64,000 nt of DNA from Indibacter alkaliphilus LW1 (GCF_000295935.2 NZ_ALWO02000023.1:1-64000), one strand, 5' to 3'; counted from the first letter of the stretch, positions 1 to 7,635 are shown. Numbers and translations are program-made. Notes: generated from the letters alone by a model not told the origin.

Positions 1-59
1 CTGGTTAGAATGCCTGCCTGTCACGCAGGAGGTCGCGGGTTCGAGTCCCGTCCATTCCG
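1..59 (+). tRNA. tRNA-Asp (GTC), 5' end outside window
   Basis: The anticodon stem-loop (CCTGC, loop CTGTCAC, GCAGG), T-arm and 3' acceptor strand CCATTCC plus discriminator G are present. All 59 bases are identical to the complete tRNA-Asp at 201-274. The first 15 bases, including the 5' acceptor strand, lie before the window. No CCA is encoded. Confidence 0.9.
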
Positions 60-121
60 CTTAAATTCATTTGTTTTGAACTTCAAGTGAATTAGTTTTA
101 GTTTAAAAAGTTCTATATTAA

Positions 122-172
122 GAGTGGTAGTTCAGCTGGTTAGATTGTCTGTCCCGAGTTTTCGGGAAGGTC
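122..172 (+). pseudogene. tRNA-Asp remnant fused to a palindrome
   Basis: The first 23 bases match the 5' part of tRNA-Asp (acceptor strand and D-arm). In place of the anticodon arm the sequence continues with a self-complementary stretch, TCCCGA...TCGGGA, then AAGGTCGC, and loses tRNA similarity. There is no anticodon loop, T-arm or 3' acceptor strand, so it cannot fold as a tRNA. The same fusion occurs at the 3' ends of the two downstream GIY-YIG genes. Confidence 0.7.
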
Positions 173-200
173 GCTGTAGTTGAGTTATTAAAAAATAAAA

Positions 201-274
201 GGAGTGGTAGTTCAGCTGGTTAGAATGCCTGCCTGTCACGCAGGAGGTCGCGGGTTCGAGTCCCGTCCATTCCG
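201..274 (+). tRNA. tRNA-Asp (GTC)
   Basis: Full cloverleaf. The acceptor stem GGAGTGG/CCATTCC contains one G-U pair, followed by D-arm, anticodon stem CCTGC/GCAGG with anticodon GTC, and T-arm around GGTTCGAGTCC. The discriminator is G and CCA is not encoded. A Rho-independent terminator starts two bases after the tRNA end. It is the intact parent of the tRNA fragments nearby. Confidence 0.95.
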
Positions 275-275
275 C

Positions 276-304
276 AAAGTCTCAGTCATATCTGAGACTT
301 TTTT
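276..304 (+). terminator. Rho-independent terminator of tRNA-Asp (copy 1)
   Basis: A 10-bp perfect stem AAAGTCTCAG/CTGAGACTTT with a six-base loop is followed by a T run. The same hairpin recurs at 680-708 and 1047-1075, each time five bases before a GIY-YIG start codon. Confidence 0.9.
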
Positions 305-309
305 CATTT

Positions 310-567
310 ATGGTCTTTTTTGTCTACATACTACAATCCCTGAAGGATAGAAGCTTTTACGTAGGTGTATCTCACAATCCAGAGGAACGCTTAGAGAAAC
401 ACAACCGCCCTCACAAAGGGTATACTGGTAGAAAACAACCTTGGGTTTTGGTTTATACTGAGACCTTCCCAACAAAAACTGAAGCGCTGAAAAGAGAAAA
501 TTTTATCAAAGCCCAGAAAAGCAGGGTATTCATTGAAAATTTAATCAAAGGTAGTTCGGCTGGTTAG
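310..567 (+). CDS. GIY-YIG nuclease family protein, copy 1
   Basis: This 85-residue single-domain GIY-YIG protein is of the small YhbQ/URI type. It shows the VYI...YVG strands (residues 5-19), the conserved Arg of the ERLEKHN helix (R27) and the ALKRE-IK segment carrying the metal-binding Glu (E63). These proteins are presumed DNA endonucleases, but no target is known here. The ATG lies five bases after the tRNA-Asp terminator, leaving no room for a promoter of its own. The last five codons (GSSAG) and the TAG stop are read from a tRNA-Asp D-arm sequence. Copy 2 differs by 17 synonymous and 8 nonsynonymous codons, which suggests a maintained protein. It could be a selfish gene that rides with tRNA-Asp. 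Confidence 0.85.
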   Translation: MVFFVYILQSLKDRSFYVGVSHNPEERLEKHNRPHKGYTGRKQPWVLVYTETFPTKTEALKRENFIKAQKSRVFIENLIKGSSAG

Positions 568-677
568 AATGCCTGTCCCGAGTCCTCGGGAAGGTCGCGG
601 GTTCGAGTCCGTCTCCCGTTCCACAGGAAGGTCGCGGGTTCGAGTCCCGTCTCCCGTTTCACGGGACAGGCTATTCC
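550..677 (+). pseudogene. tRNA-Asp-derived composite repeat (copy 1)
   Basis: It begins with tRNA-Asp bases from GGTAG through the D-arm, which also encode the end of the upstream GIY-YIG gene. The anticodon arm is replaced by TCCCGAG-TC-CTCGGGA. A T-arm-like segment follows twice (near 594-612 and 630-648), and the copy ends in CTATTCC. GCCTGTCCCG (571-580) is the inverted complement of CGGGACAGGC (662-671), so the unit can fold into one long hairpin. It has no anticodon loop and is not a working tRNA. Confidence 0.65.
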
Positions 678-679
678 TT

Positions 680-708
680 AAAGTCTCAGTCAAATCTGAG
701 ACTTTTTT
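680..708 (+). terminator. Duplicated tRNA terminator (copy 2)
   Basis: Stem AAAGTCTCAG/CTGAGACTTT, loop TCAAAT, then a T run. It differs from copy 1 by one loop base. It precedes the second GIY-YIG ATG by five bases. Confidence 0.85.
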
Positions 709-713
709 CATTT

Positions 714-971
714 ATGGTCTTTTTTGTCTACATACATCAATCCCTGAAGGATAAAAGCTTTTACATAGGTGTATCTCAGAATCCAGAGGAACGCTTGGAG
801 AAACATAACCGCCCTCACAAAGGATACACCGGAAGAAAGCAACCGTGGATTTTGGTCTATACGGAGTCCTTTCCGACAAAGACTGAAGCGCTGAAAAGAG
901 AAAATTTTATCAAAGCTCAAAAAAGCAGAGCATTCATTGAAAGTTTAATCAAAGGTAGTTCAGCTGGTTAG
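714..971 (+). CDS. GIY-YIG nuclease family protein, copy 2
   Basis: 85 residues with the same domain and catalytic residues as copy 1. Amino-acid differences are mostly conservative (for example V18I, R14K, V46I). Position 8 is His instead of Leu. The gene starts five bases after a copy of the tRNA terminator, and its final GSSAG-stop comes from tRNA-Asp D-arm sequence. A longer minus-strand frame across the same DNA is a shadow. Expression would need read-through of the terminator or a promoter hidden in the repeat. Confidence 0.8.
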   Translation: MVFFVYIHQSLKDKSFYIGVSQNPEERLEKHNRPHKGYTGRKQPWILVYTESFPTKTEALKRENFIKAQKSRAFIESLIKGSSAG

Positions 972-1044
972 AATGCCTGTCCCGAGTTCTCGGGAAGGTC
1001 GCGGGTTCGAGTCCCGTCTCCCGTTTCACGGGACAGGCTATTCC
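954..1044 (+). pseudogene. tRNA-Asp-derived composite repeat (copy 2)
   Basis: Same architecture as 550-677 but with a single T-arm-like segment: D-arm, TCCCGAG-TT-CTCGGGA in place of the anticodon arm, T-arm, then CTATTCC. The inverted repeat GCCTGTCCCG (975-984) / CGGGACAGGC (1029-1038) encloses it. The extra T-arm copy at 550-677 accounts for the longer spacing of the first unit. Confidence 0.65.
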
Positions 1045-1046
1045 TT

Positions 1047-1075
1047 AAAGTCTCAGTCAAATCTGAGACTTTTTT
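1047..1075 (+). terminator. Duplicated tRNA terminator (copy 3)
   Basis: Stem AAAGTCTCAG/CTGAGACTTT with loop TCAAAT and a T run, the same as copy 2. It is followed by the third GIY-YIG copy. Confidence 0.85.
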
Positions 1076-1080
1076 CATTT

Positions 1081-1308
1081 ATGGTCTTTTTTGTCTACAT
1101 ACATCAATCCCTGAAGGATAAAAGCTTTTACATAGGTGTATCTCAGAATCCAGTGGAACGCTTGGAGAAACATAACCGCCCTCACAAAGGATACACCGGA
1201 AGAAAGCAACCGTGGATTTTGGTCTACACGGAGTCCATTCCGACAAAGACTGAAGCGCTGAAAAGAGAAAATTTTATCAAGGCCTTGTTTCTCGTCATAC
1301 TAGCTTGA
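1081..1308 (+). pseudogene. GIY-YIG nuclease, copy 3, 3'-truncated
   Basis: Nearly identical to copy 2 over its first 68 codons (changes include E25V and F53I), so the duplication is recent. After FIKA the sequence switches abruptly to unrelated codons (LFLVILA-stop), and the usual C-terminal residues and tRNA-derived tail are missing. The start at 1081 is set by homology; upstream in-frame codons run through the terminator and tRNA fragment and are not coding. The core catalytic residues remain, so activity is not excluded, but it reads as a decaying copy at the edge of the array. Confidence 0.7.
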
Positions 1309-1436
1309 GGTCTTCAAGCAATATATTTTCTTAAGGATCGACAACATTCCTTCTGATCTTGTTTCTTGATTTGAGGAATTGGATAAACACTATCCCGATT
1401 TTATGGTATTATTGGAAAATAATTAAACAAGAATCC

Positions 1437-2600
1437 ATGTCGAAAAACTACGATTTTATCTTTGCAGGTTCTGGATTGGCTGGTTTGAGCTTGTTATACA
1501 GGTTAGTTAAAGAAAAAGAATTTTCTAAAAAGAAGATTTTGGTAATTGATCAATTTCAAAAGAATCAAAATGACAGGACTTGGTGTTTTTGGGAACGAGA
1601 GATTGGCCCTTTTGAACAATTGGTATGCAAGCAATGGAATAGCCTGCGTTTTTTTTCTCCATCAGTGACCCGTGAATTTGCTCTAAAGGAATACAGTTAC
1701 AAAATGATACAGTCAGGAGATTTTTACAAACATGTTTTGGATTTTGTAGGGAGCTTTGACAATGTTGAGTTTTTGGTAGAGAAGATTGAAGAAATCGGAG
1801 ACAATGGAAATAATGCCTTTATAAAAACCGTAAATAACATTTACAAAGCAGGATTTGTGTTTAATTCTACACCTTTGTTTCACCCTGTGATGTCGGAAGA
1901 AAATACCCTTTTACAGCACTTCATGGGTTGGTTTATTCAAAGTGATCAACCAGCATTCGATGCTGAAGTAGGTACTTTGATGGATTTTACGGTATCTCAA
2001 TCTTATGGTACTACCTTTATGTATATGTTACCTACTTCAGAAAATGAGGCTTTGGTGGAATACACGCTTTTTTCAGAAAAGGTTTTGGACAAATCAACTT
2101 ATGAAGTGGCTTTACGCCAGTATATAGATGAAAAACTAAAATTAGATAATTATAAAATATTACATCGTGAATTTGGTGTGATTCCGATGTCGAAGGCAAA
2201 ATTTCCCAGATTTGTGGGGGATAAAAAGCACATCATCAATATTGGGACAGCAGGTGGACATACCAAAGCAAGTTCAGGGTACACTTTTCAGTTTGTACAA
2301 GGTCAGGTAGGTAAAATTGTGGATGCCCTTAAGAAAGGAGAGTCCCCCTTAGTACCTTTATCTTGGCGGGACGAGATGTTCCAATGGTATGATATGACTT
2401 TGCTTGATGTGTTATTAGATAAAAAAATAGAAGGGGAGAAGCTCTTCAGTCTTTTGTTCAAGGGAAATGATCCAGAGCGTATCTTGGCATTTTTAGCGAA
2501 TGAAAGTGGTTTTTGGGAGGAGTTTAAAATCCGGAATTCAGTTCCGTTTTGGCCCTTTTTTACTTCTGGAATGAAGGAAATATACAGAAAGCTGCGCTAA
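1437..2600 (+). CDS. crtY: Lycopene cyclase family protein
   Basis: This 387-residue flavoprotein has an N-terminal dinucleotide-binding fold (GSGLAG, residues 11-16) and the lycopene-cyclase signature NDRTWCFWE (45-53). A Gly-rich TKASSGYTF segment lies further on. The family cyclises the ends of lycopene to beta-rings, a step toward the carotenoids of pigmented Cytophagales. I chose the ATG at 1437 because the preceding 26 in-frame codons bear no family similarity and the protein then starts right at the nucleotide-binding strand. No other carotenoid gene is adjacent, so the pathway must be completed elsewhere. Confidence 0.88.
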   Translation: MSKNYDFIFAGSGLAGLSLLYRLVKEKEFSKKKILVIDQFQKNQNDRTWCFWEREIGPFEQLVCKQWNSLRFFSPSVTREFALKEYSYKMIQSGDFYKHVLDFVGSFDNVEFLVEKIEEIGDNGNNAFIKTVNNIYKAGFVFNSTPLFHPVMSEENTLLQHFMGWFIQSDQPAFDAEVGTLMDFTVSQSYGTTFMYMLPTSENEALVEYTLFSEKVLDKSTYEVALRQYIDEKLKLDNYKILHREFGVIPMSKAKFPRFVGDKKHIINIGTAGGHTKASSGYTFQFVQGQVGKIVDALKKGESPLVPLSWRDEMFQWYDMTLLDVLLDKKIEGEKLFSLLFKGNDPERILAFLANESGFWEEFKIRNSVPFWPFFTSGMKEIYRKLR

Positions 2601-2790
2601 ATGTAATTTGAAAGAGGGTTTTTGGTTGGAATATTTAACAGTGAACTGGCGAAATCAATGATTTAATCAAATGTATCTTTTTGCCAAAATAATATGCAGA
2701 AAATATATTTGAGGTTGAAGTCTAACAGGTCTATACAAAAGAGTTTTTTTCAAGTCGTGTAAATTAAATTTTACTTCCTGAGATTATTTT

Positions 2791-2798
2791 TATCTTTG
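2791..2798 (+). promoter_or_regulatory. Bacteroidota -7 box for accA
   Basis: TATCTTTG fits the Bacteroidota -7 consensus TAnnTTTG and lies 22 bases before the accA ATG. No clear -33 box is seen. Because it covers an in-frame TTG at 2796, that TTG cannot be the start codon. Confidence 0.6.
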
Positions 2799-2819
2799 CC
2801 AGTGTCAAAAAACCTAAGT

Positions 2820-3767
2820 ATGCTATTAGAATTCGAAAAACCAATTGCTGATTTAGAGCTAAAGCTTCAGGAAATGAAAGATTTAGCAAAAGGTAGAAAT
2901 ATAGATTTATCTGCAGATATTCAGTCTTTGGAAGATAAAATTCAGATTTTGAAAAAAGAAACGTTTCAGAACCTTACCAGATGGCAAAGGGTTCAACTTT
3001 CCAGACATGCTGACAGACCATATGCTCTGGACTATATATATGAAATTACAAATGATTTTATAGAAATTCATGGAGATAGGACTGTCAAAGATGATAAAGC
3101 AATGATTGGTGGCCTTGGGGATATTGACGGAAGAACAGTGATGTTTGTCGGCCAACAGAAAGGGAGAAACACCAAACAAAGACAGGAAAGGAATTTTGGA
3201 ATGGCTAATCCTGAGGGCTACAGGAAAGCATTGAGGCTGATGAAAATGGCTGAAAAGTTTGGAAAGCCGATTGTAACTTTAATTGATACACCTGGGGCAT
3301 TTCCGGGGCTTGAAGCTGAGGAACGTGGCCAAGGTGAAGCTATTGCAAAAAATCTCCGGGAAATGTTCATGTTGAAAGTACCTGTCATTTGTATTATTAT
3401 CGGGGAAGGTGCTTCTGGCGGTGCTTTGGGAATTGCTATCGGAGATAAAGTTTTCATGTTGGAAAACACCTGGTATTCGGTGATATCTCCTGAGTCCTGC
3501 TCCTCAATATTATGGAGAAGCTGGGATTACAAAGAGCAGGCCGCAGAAGCGCTTAAACTGACTGCAAGCGATATGAAAAAGAATGCCCTCATAGATGGCA
3601 TTATTGAAGAGCCTTTAGGCGGAGCCCATAAAGACATGAAAAATATGGCAAAAACTCTAAAATCTACCATTTTGGAGGCACTCAAAGAGTTAGATAAAGT
3701 CAAGCCTGAGAAGCGAATAGACCAAAGAATTGAGAAATTCTGTTCTATGGGTGTTTTTGAGGATTAA
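2820..3767 (+). CDS. accA: Acetyl-CoA carboxylase carboxyltransferase subunit alpha
   Basis: 315 residues, close to the 319 of the E. coli protein. It begins with the typical LEFEKPI segment and carries the carboxyltransferase core, including the oxyanion-hole region [15 protein letters not shown] and [13 protein letters not shown]. With AccD it transfers carboxyl from biotin to acetyl-CoA to make malonyl-CoA for fatty-acid synthesis. The start is the ATG at 2820; an upstream TTG at 2796 falls in the promoter box. The downstream operon also concerns lipids, but about 74 bases separate them. Confidence 0.95.
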   Translation: MLLEFEKPIADLELKLQEMKDLAKGRNIDLSADIQSLEDKIQILKKETFQNLTRWQRVQLSRHADRPYALDYIYEITNDFIEIHGDRTVKDDKAMIGGLGDIDGRTVMFVGQQKGRNTKQRQERNFGMANPEGYRKALRLMKMAEKFGKPIVTLIDTPGAFPGLEAEERGQGEAIAKNLREMFMLKVPVICIIIGEGASGGALGIAIGDKVFMLENTWYSVISPESCSSILWRSWDYKEQAAEALKLTASDMKKNALIDGIIEEPLGGAHKDMKNMAKTLKSTILEALKELDKVKPEKRIDQRIEKFCSMGVFED

Positions 3768-3841
3768 AGATCATAATACATAAGACACAATACTTGTATT
3801 AGTTTATTGAACTATCAGGCGTTGTGTTTTTTCTTTTGCAA

Positions 3842-4687
3842 ATGAATCTTAAAGTAATCAATACTGGGTATTTTAAACTTGATGGTGGAGCCATGTTTGG
3901 AGTCGTGCCCAAAGTTTTATGGTCCAGGACCAATCCTGCTGATGCTAATAACCTTTGTACTTGGGCGATGAGATGTCTTTTGGTGGAAGATGAGGGAAGG
4001 ATTGTATTGATAGATAATGGCATAGGGACTAAACAAGACGCTAAATTCTTTTCGCACTATTATCTTCATGGGACAGATTCTTTAGAAAAATCTCTTCATC
4101 TAGCAGGAATTGATTTTAAAGATATTACAGATAATTTTCTAACGCATTTACATTTTGATCATTGCGGGGGTGCTGTGGCCTATCAGGATGGAGATTTAAA
4201 TAAGCCTAGAACTGTTTTTCCGAATGCAAAATATTGGAGCAATAGGGACCATTGGATCTGGGCCACGGAACCTAATGGTCGGGAAAAAGCCTCTTTTCTC
4301 AGAGAAAATATTCTTCCGATTCAGGAAAGTGGACAGTTGGAGTATCTGGATCTGGAAAAGAAACAGCTATTTGAAGGGTTTGAATTCTTTACCGCTGATG
4401 GACATACGGATAAGCAGATGATCCCCAAAATTCATTATAAAGGCAGGACTTTGGTGTTTGCTGCTGATTTACTTCCTTCAGTAGGGCATATTCCTCTACC
4501 GTATGTGATGGGTTACGATACAAGACCTTTATTGACATTGGAGGAGAAAAAGTTTTTTTTGGAAGAAGCAGCAAGAGATGAATATGTTATTTTTTTGGAA
4601 CATGATCCAAATTATGAATGTTGCACAGTCAAGATGACCGAAAAAGGAGTCAGGCTTGATCAAACATTTTCATTAAATGAAATCTGA
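3842..4687 (+). CDS. MBL fold metallo-hydrolase
   Basis: This 281-residue metallo-beta-lactamase-fold protein has the metal motif HLHFDHCGG (H102, H104, D106, H107), a second metal His in DGHTDKQ, an Asp in FAADLLPS and a final His in FLEHDP. No signal peptide is present, so it is cytoplasmic. The substrate is unknown; relatives include lactonase-like and other hydrolytic enzymes. The ATG at 3842 is preferred over an upstream in-frame start at 3824 because family similarity begins at NLKVINTG. It overlaps the patatin gene by 11 bases and is probably the first gene of a three-gene operon. Confidence 0.85.
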   Translation: MNLKVINTGYFKLDGGAMFGVVPKVLWSRTNPADANNLCTWAMRCLLVEDEGRIVLIDNGIGTKQDAKFFSHYYLHGTDSLEKSLHLAGIDFKDITDNFLTHLHFDHCGGAVAYQDGDLNKPRTVFPNAKYWSNRDHWIWATEPNGREKASFLRENILPIQESGQLEYLDLEKKQLFEGFEFFTADGHTDKQMIPKIHYKGRTLVFAADLLPSVGHIPLPYVMGYDTRPLLTLEEKKFFLEEAARDEYVIFLEHDPNYECCTVKMTEKGVRLDQTFSLNEI

Positions 4688-5477
4688 AAAAAAGATAGGA
4701 CTTGCCCTTTCAGGAGGAGGGGTAAGAGGAATAGCGCACTTGGGTGTGCTGAAAGCTCTGAACGATCACGACATCTTTCCCAATAGGCTAAGTGGAAGCA
4801 GTGCAGGCGCAATAGCGGGCGCGCTTTATTGTTCAGGTCATGATCCAAGTGAAATCCTTGAAATCATCATCAAAACAAACTATTTTAAATTTTTGAGACC
4901 TGCTATCTCTTGGACAGGGATTCTTAAAATGGATGTCGTTGAAGATTTATTTTTAAAATATATTCCTGAGAACAAATTTGAGTCATTAAAAATACCTCTC
5001 TCAGTGGCAGCTACTGATATCAAACGTGGCAAAGTGGTGTATTTTTCAGAAGGACCGCTAATCAGACCTCTTATGGCCTCCAGCTGTATTCCTGGGATGT
5101 TTGACCCCATTGCTATAGACAATAAGTTTTATGTCGATGGGGGAGTACTTAATAACCTTCCCGTAGAGCCATTAGATGGATCTTGTGACTATATTATTGG
5201 TGTTAATTGTAACCATTTACCCGTTGAGCATAATATCAATAATATCAAAAAACTTATTGAAAGGACAGTAATAATGTCCATGAATTACAATGTGTACAGC
5301 AGAAAGGAAAAATGTGATTTTTTTATTGAGCCAAAGGGCCTGGCAAGGTATGGAGTATTTGACATCAAAAAATCCGAAGATATTTTTAAGGCGGGATATG
5401 AAGCAACGTTAATATTTATTGAAGAAAACCAGCAGATTTTAGAACTTGCCAACTCCAATGTTAAATCAATAAGCTAA
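4677..5477 (+). CDS. Patatin-like phospholipase family protein
   Basis: 266 residues with all patatin hallmarks: oxyanion hole GGGVRG (13-18), nucleophile elbow GSSAG with Ser42, and catalytic Asp154 in DGG. It resembles the RssA/YlbK type of cytoplasmic acyl hydrolase, acting on phospholipids or other acyl esters. Translation is probably coupled to the MBL hydrolase upstream (11-base overlap) and to the acyltransferase downstream, whose ATG shares one base with its stop codon. Confidence 0.9.
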   Translation: MKSEKKIGLALSGGGVRGIAHLGVLKALNDHDIFPNRLSGSSAGAIAGALYCSGHDPSEILEIIIKTNYFKFLRPAISWTGILKMDVVEDLFLKYIPENKFESLKIPLSVAATDIKRGKVVYFSEGPLIRPLMASSCIPGMFDPIAIDNKFYVDGGVLNNLPVEPLDGSCDYIIGVNCNHLPVEHNINNIKKLIERTVIMSMNYNVYSRKEKCDFFIEPKGLARYGVFDIKKSEDIFKAGYEATLIFIEENQQILELANSNVKSIS

Positions 5478-6037
5478 TGATGAAATTTTTGTCAAAAATC
5501 GTTTTTTTTATTGCTGGATGGAAACTCAACGTAGGTTGGCCGGATGGTCTAAAGAAGGCTGTTCTGATAGCCATCCCACATACAAGCAATTGGGATTTGC
5601 TATATGCTAGAGCCGCCTTTTATTTGATGGATATTCCGGTAAGGTTTACGATTAAAAAAGAAATAATGGTGGGGCCTTTAGGTTGGTTGATCAAAGGGCT
5701 AGGAGGTATTGCAATTGACAGGAAAAGAGTGCCTGGCGGGAGAAAACAAACCTATACAGAGGCCATGACTAATATGCTGAAAGAAGCTGATGAATTGGTA
5801 ATTATGGTCACTCCTGAAGGAACCAGAAGTTATGCCCCAAGGTGGAAATCAGGTTTTTACCATATTGCCCTTGGAGCAGAAGTTCCGGTAGTAATTGGTT
5901 ATTTGGATTATAAAAAGAAGGAAGCAGGCATTGGACCTGTAATCTATCCAAATGGGGACAGGGATGGTCAAATTGAAGAAATGATGGTTTTCGGAAGAAC
6001 CGTTACTGGTAAATATCCCGAAAAAGGGATCAGGTAA
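5477..6037 (+). CDS. 1-acyl-sn-glycerol-3-phosphate acyltransferase family protein
   Basis: 186 residues with the PlsC-type H(X)4D motif at H35-D40 (HTSNWD) and the EGTR substrate motif near residue 113. The family moves acyl groups onto lysophosphatidate or related lipids. It is shorter than classical PlsC and matches the compact Bacteroidota acyltransferase group, so the acceptor is uncertain. It overlaps the patatin gene by one base, which suggests a deacylation/reacylation pair. Its stop codon directly abuts the stop codon of the opposite-strand gene at 6038. Confidence 0.85.
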   Translation: MMKFLSKIVFFIAGWKLNVGWPDGLKKAVLIAIPHTSNWDLLYARAAFYLMDIPVRFTIKKEIMVGPLGWLIKGLGGIAIDRKRVPGGRKQTYTEAMTNMLKEADELVIMVTPEGTRSYAPRWKSGFYHIALGAEVPVVIGYLDYKKKEAGIGPVIYPNGDRDGQIEEMMVFGRTVTGKYPEKGIR

Positions 6038-6628
6038 TTATTCTACCGAAAGGGTTACATTGTCGAAGTATACCTTACCAAAAGTTTTTCCTGACATTAC
6101 TAAAAATACAGTAAGCTCCTCCACTTCTTCCGGAAAACTCGGTAATACAATTTCTATAGGCTCCCAGTCAAAGGTCCCATTTACCAATATCCTGTTTTGT
6201 GTAGAAGCAAATCTGTTTCTGGTGATGCCCGAACTGTCTTCTACAGGAAATGCCCTGATTGAAATAAAAACATTACTTACAGATCCATTTGAAATAATAT
6301 TTTCACCCTTGATGAAGGCTTGTAGTCTTAACCTTCTTCCAGGCGCAGGCATTGCCCCTCTGTATGTTTGGCGCCATGTTCCTGAATTAGAACTTAGGCT
6401 GTCAGTACTCTCTATAAAAACAGATCTAGTTCCAGTTTGAAATTCCTCTGTACTGATACCAGCTCTAAATCCTGCTGGAGCTACCGAACTCCAAGGAGAA
6501 ACATTGTTTTCCGAAACGGAGAAGTCCGTATTGCTTAATAGTTGGGAGCCAACCGGAATCCCATTTTCATCTCGAATGCAGGAGATAAAAAGGAAAAATA
6601 TCAAACATGGGATAAGTGTTCTAAACAT
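6038..6628 (-). CDS. Hypothetical lipoprotein, jelly-roll-like
   Basis: 196 residues. The N-terminus MFRTLIPCLIFFLFISC is a lipoprotein signal with its Cys at about 17. The rest is beta-rich, with SNTDFSV...W and a closing VYFDNVTLSVE, which recall carbohydrate-binding-like jelly-roll domains. I do not recognise a family. It is probably a surface or periplasmic lipoprotein. A -7-like box, TAAATTTG (complement of 6633-6640), sits only a few bases before the ATG, so a leaderless or very short-leader mRNA is possible. Confidence 0.6.
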   Translation of the reverse strand: MFRTLIPCLIFFLFISCIRDENGIPVGSQLLSNTDFSVSENNVSPWSSVAPAGFRAGISTEEFQTGTRSVFIESTDSLSSNSGTWRQTYRGAMPAPGRRLRLQAFIKGENIISNGSVSNVFISIRAFPVEDSSGITRNRFASTQNRILVNGTFDWEPIEIVLPSFPEEVEELTVFLVMSGKTFGKVYFDNVTLSVE

Positions 6629-6774
6629 GATTCAAATTTATATCAAATTATAAAACGGATTCAATTTTTTGAGGTTCTTTGTTTCGTTTTGAGATAATTG
6701 ATTTTTCTTTCTAAATTGATTTTCATGTCTCTTTTTGAAAAATATCATTTAGTGTTCTTTAACTCAAAAAATTT

Positions 6775-7635
6775 ATGCAGGATAGTATTTTAACGGCCGT
6801 TTTTCTTCCTCTCGCCCTAGCTTTCATCATGTTGGGAATGGGGCTCTCCCTCTCTTTGAAGGATTTTAAAAATATAGTGATTTTCCCCAAAGCCGTCATT
6901 TTGGGGCTTACAAATCAACTCATACTATTACCGCTTTTTGGCTTTGCACTTGTTCAGTTATTTGGTTTATCAGGGGCCATGGCCGTGGGTGTTATGATCC
7001 TTGCTGCTTGCCCAGGTGGTGCCACTTCTAACTTGATTACGCACCTCTCAAGAGGAGATATAGCCCTTTCAATTAGTCTCACTGCTGTAAGTTCATTTCT
7101 GACAATAGTTACCATACCTCTAATAGTAAACTTTGCTATCAATTTCTTTGGGGAGGAGGGTAGTGTCACTTTACCAATTATGGAAACTATCATTCAGATC
7201 ATGGGGGTTACTGTTATACCGGTTTCCATAGGCATGTTTCTTAAGAAGAAGTTTCCTGTTTTAGCTATCAAAGCGGACAGACCTGTAAGGTTTGCATCAG
7301 CTGTGTTTTTTGCTCTGATCATCTTTGCAGCAATTTTAAAAGAAAAGGAATCCATTGTGGAGTTTTTTGTTTTGTCCGGCCCGGTTATGTTTTCCCTAAA
7401 TTTGATTACACTTGTTGTTGGATTTTTCTTGGCCTCTGTTTTTTTATTACCTAAAAGACAGCGTTTAACTATTTCAATAGAATCAGGAATCCAGAATGGG
7501 ACACTTGGAATCATGATTGCTGCCACACTTCTTAAAAACTCGGAGATGACTATCCCAATAGCCATTTACAGCCTTATCATGTTTATTACTTCAGCAATCA
7601 TAATTTTTGCAGCAAATAAGAGAGCCCGCTATTAG
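6775..7635 (+). CDS. Bile acid:sodium symporter (BASS) family protein
   Basis: 286 residues, strongly hydrophobic with about 9-10 membrane segments. The AACPGGATSNLITHLSRGD segment is the conserved crossing region of the BASS fold that binds sodium. Bacterial members import organic anions such as bile-acid-like compounds or pantoate-type molecules with Na+; the substrate here is unknown. It stands alone, with a divergent lipoprotein upstream and a convergent peptidase downstream. Confidence 0.88.
   Translation: MQDSILTAVFLPLALAFIMLGMGLSLSLKDFKNIVIFPKAVILGLTNQLILLPLFGFALVQLFGLSGAMAVGVMILAACPGGATSNLITHLSRGDIALSISLTAVSSFLTIVTIPLIVNFAINFFGEEGSVTLPIMETIIQIMGVTVIPVSIGMFLKKKFPVLAIKADRPVRFASAVFFALIIFAAILKEKESIVEFFVLSGPVMFSLNLITLVVGFFLASVFLLPKRQRLTISIESGIQNGTLGIMIAATLLKNSEMTIPIAIYSLIMFITSAIIIFAANKRARY

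Noticed and set aside
569-754. Open frame between GIY-YIG copies 1 and 2
   Set aside because: It consists of tRNA-derived repeat, terminator and an out-of-frame piece of copy 2. There is no protein-like composition.
973-1080. N-terminal extension of the third GIY-YIG copy
   Set aside because: The frame runs through a tRNA fragment and a terminator hairpin. Homology to copies 1 and 2 starts at the ATG at 1081.
1-1308. CRISPR array
   Set aside because: The repeats are long, carry ORFs and tRNA fragments, and are not short repeats with unique spacers.
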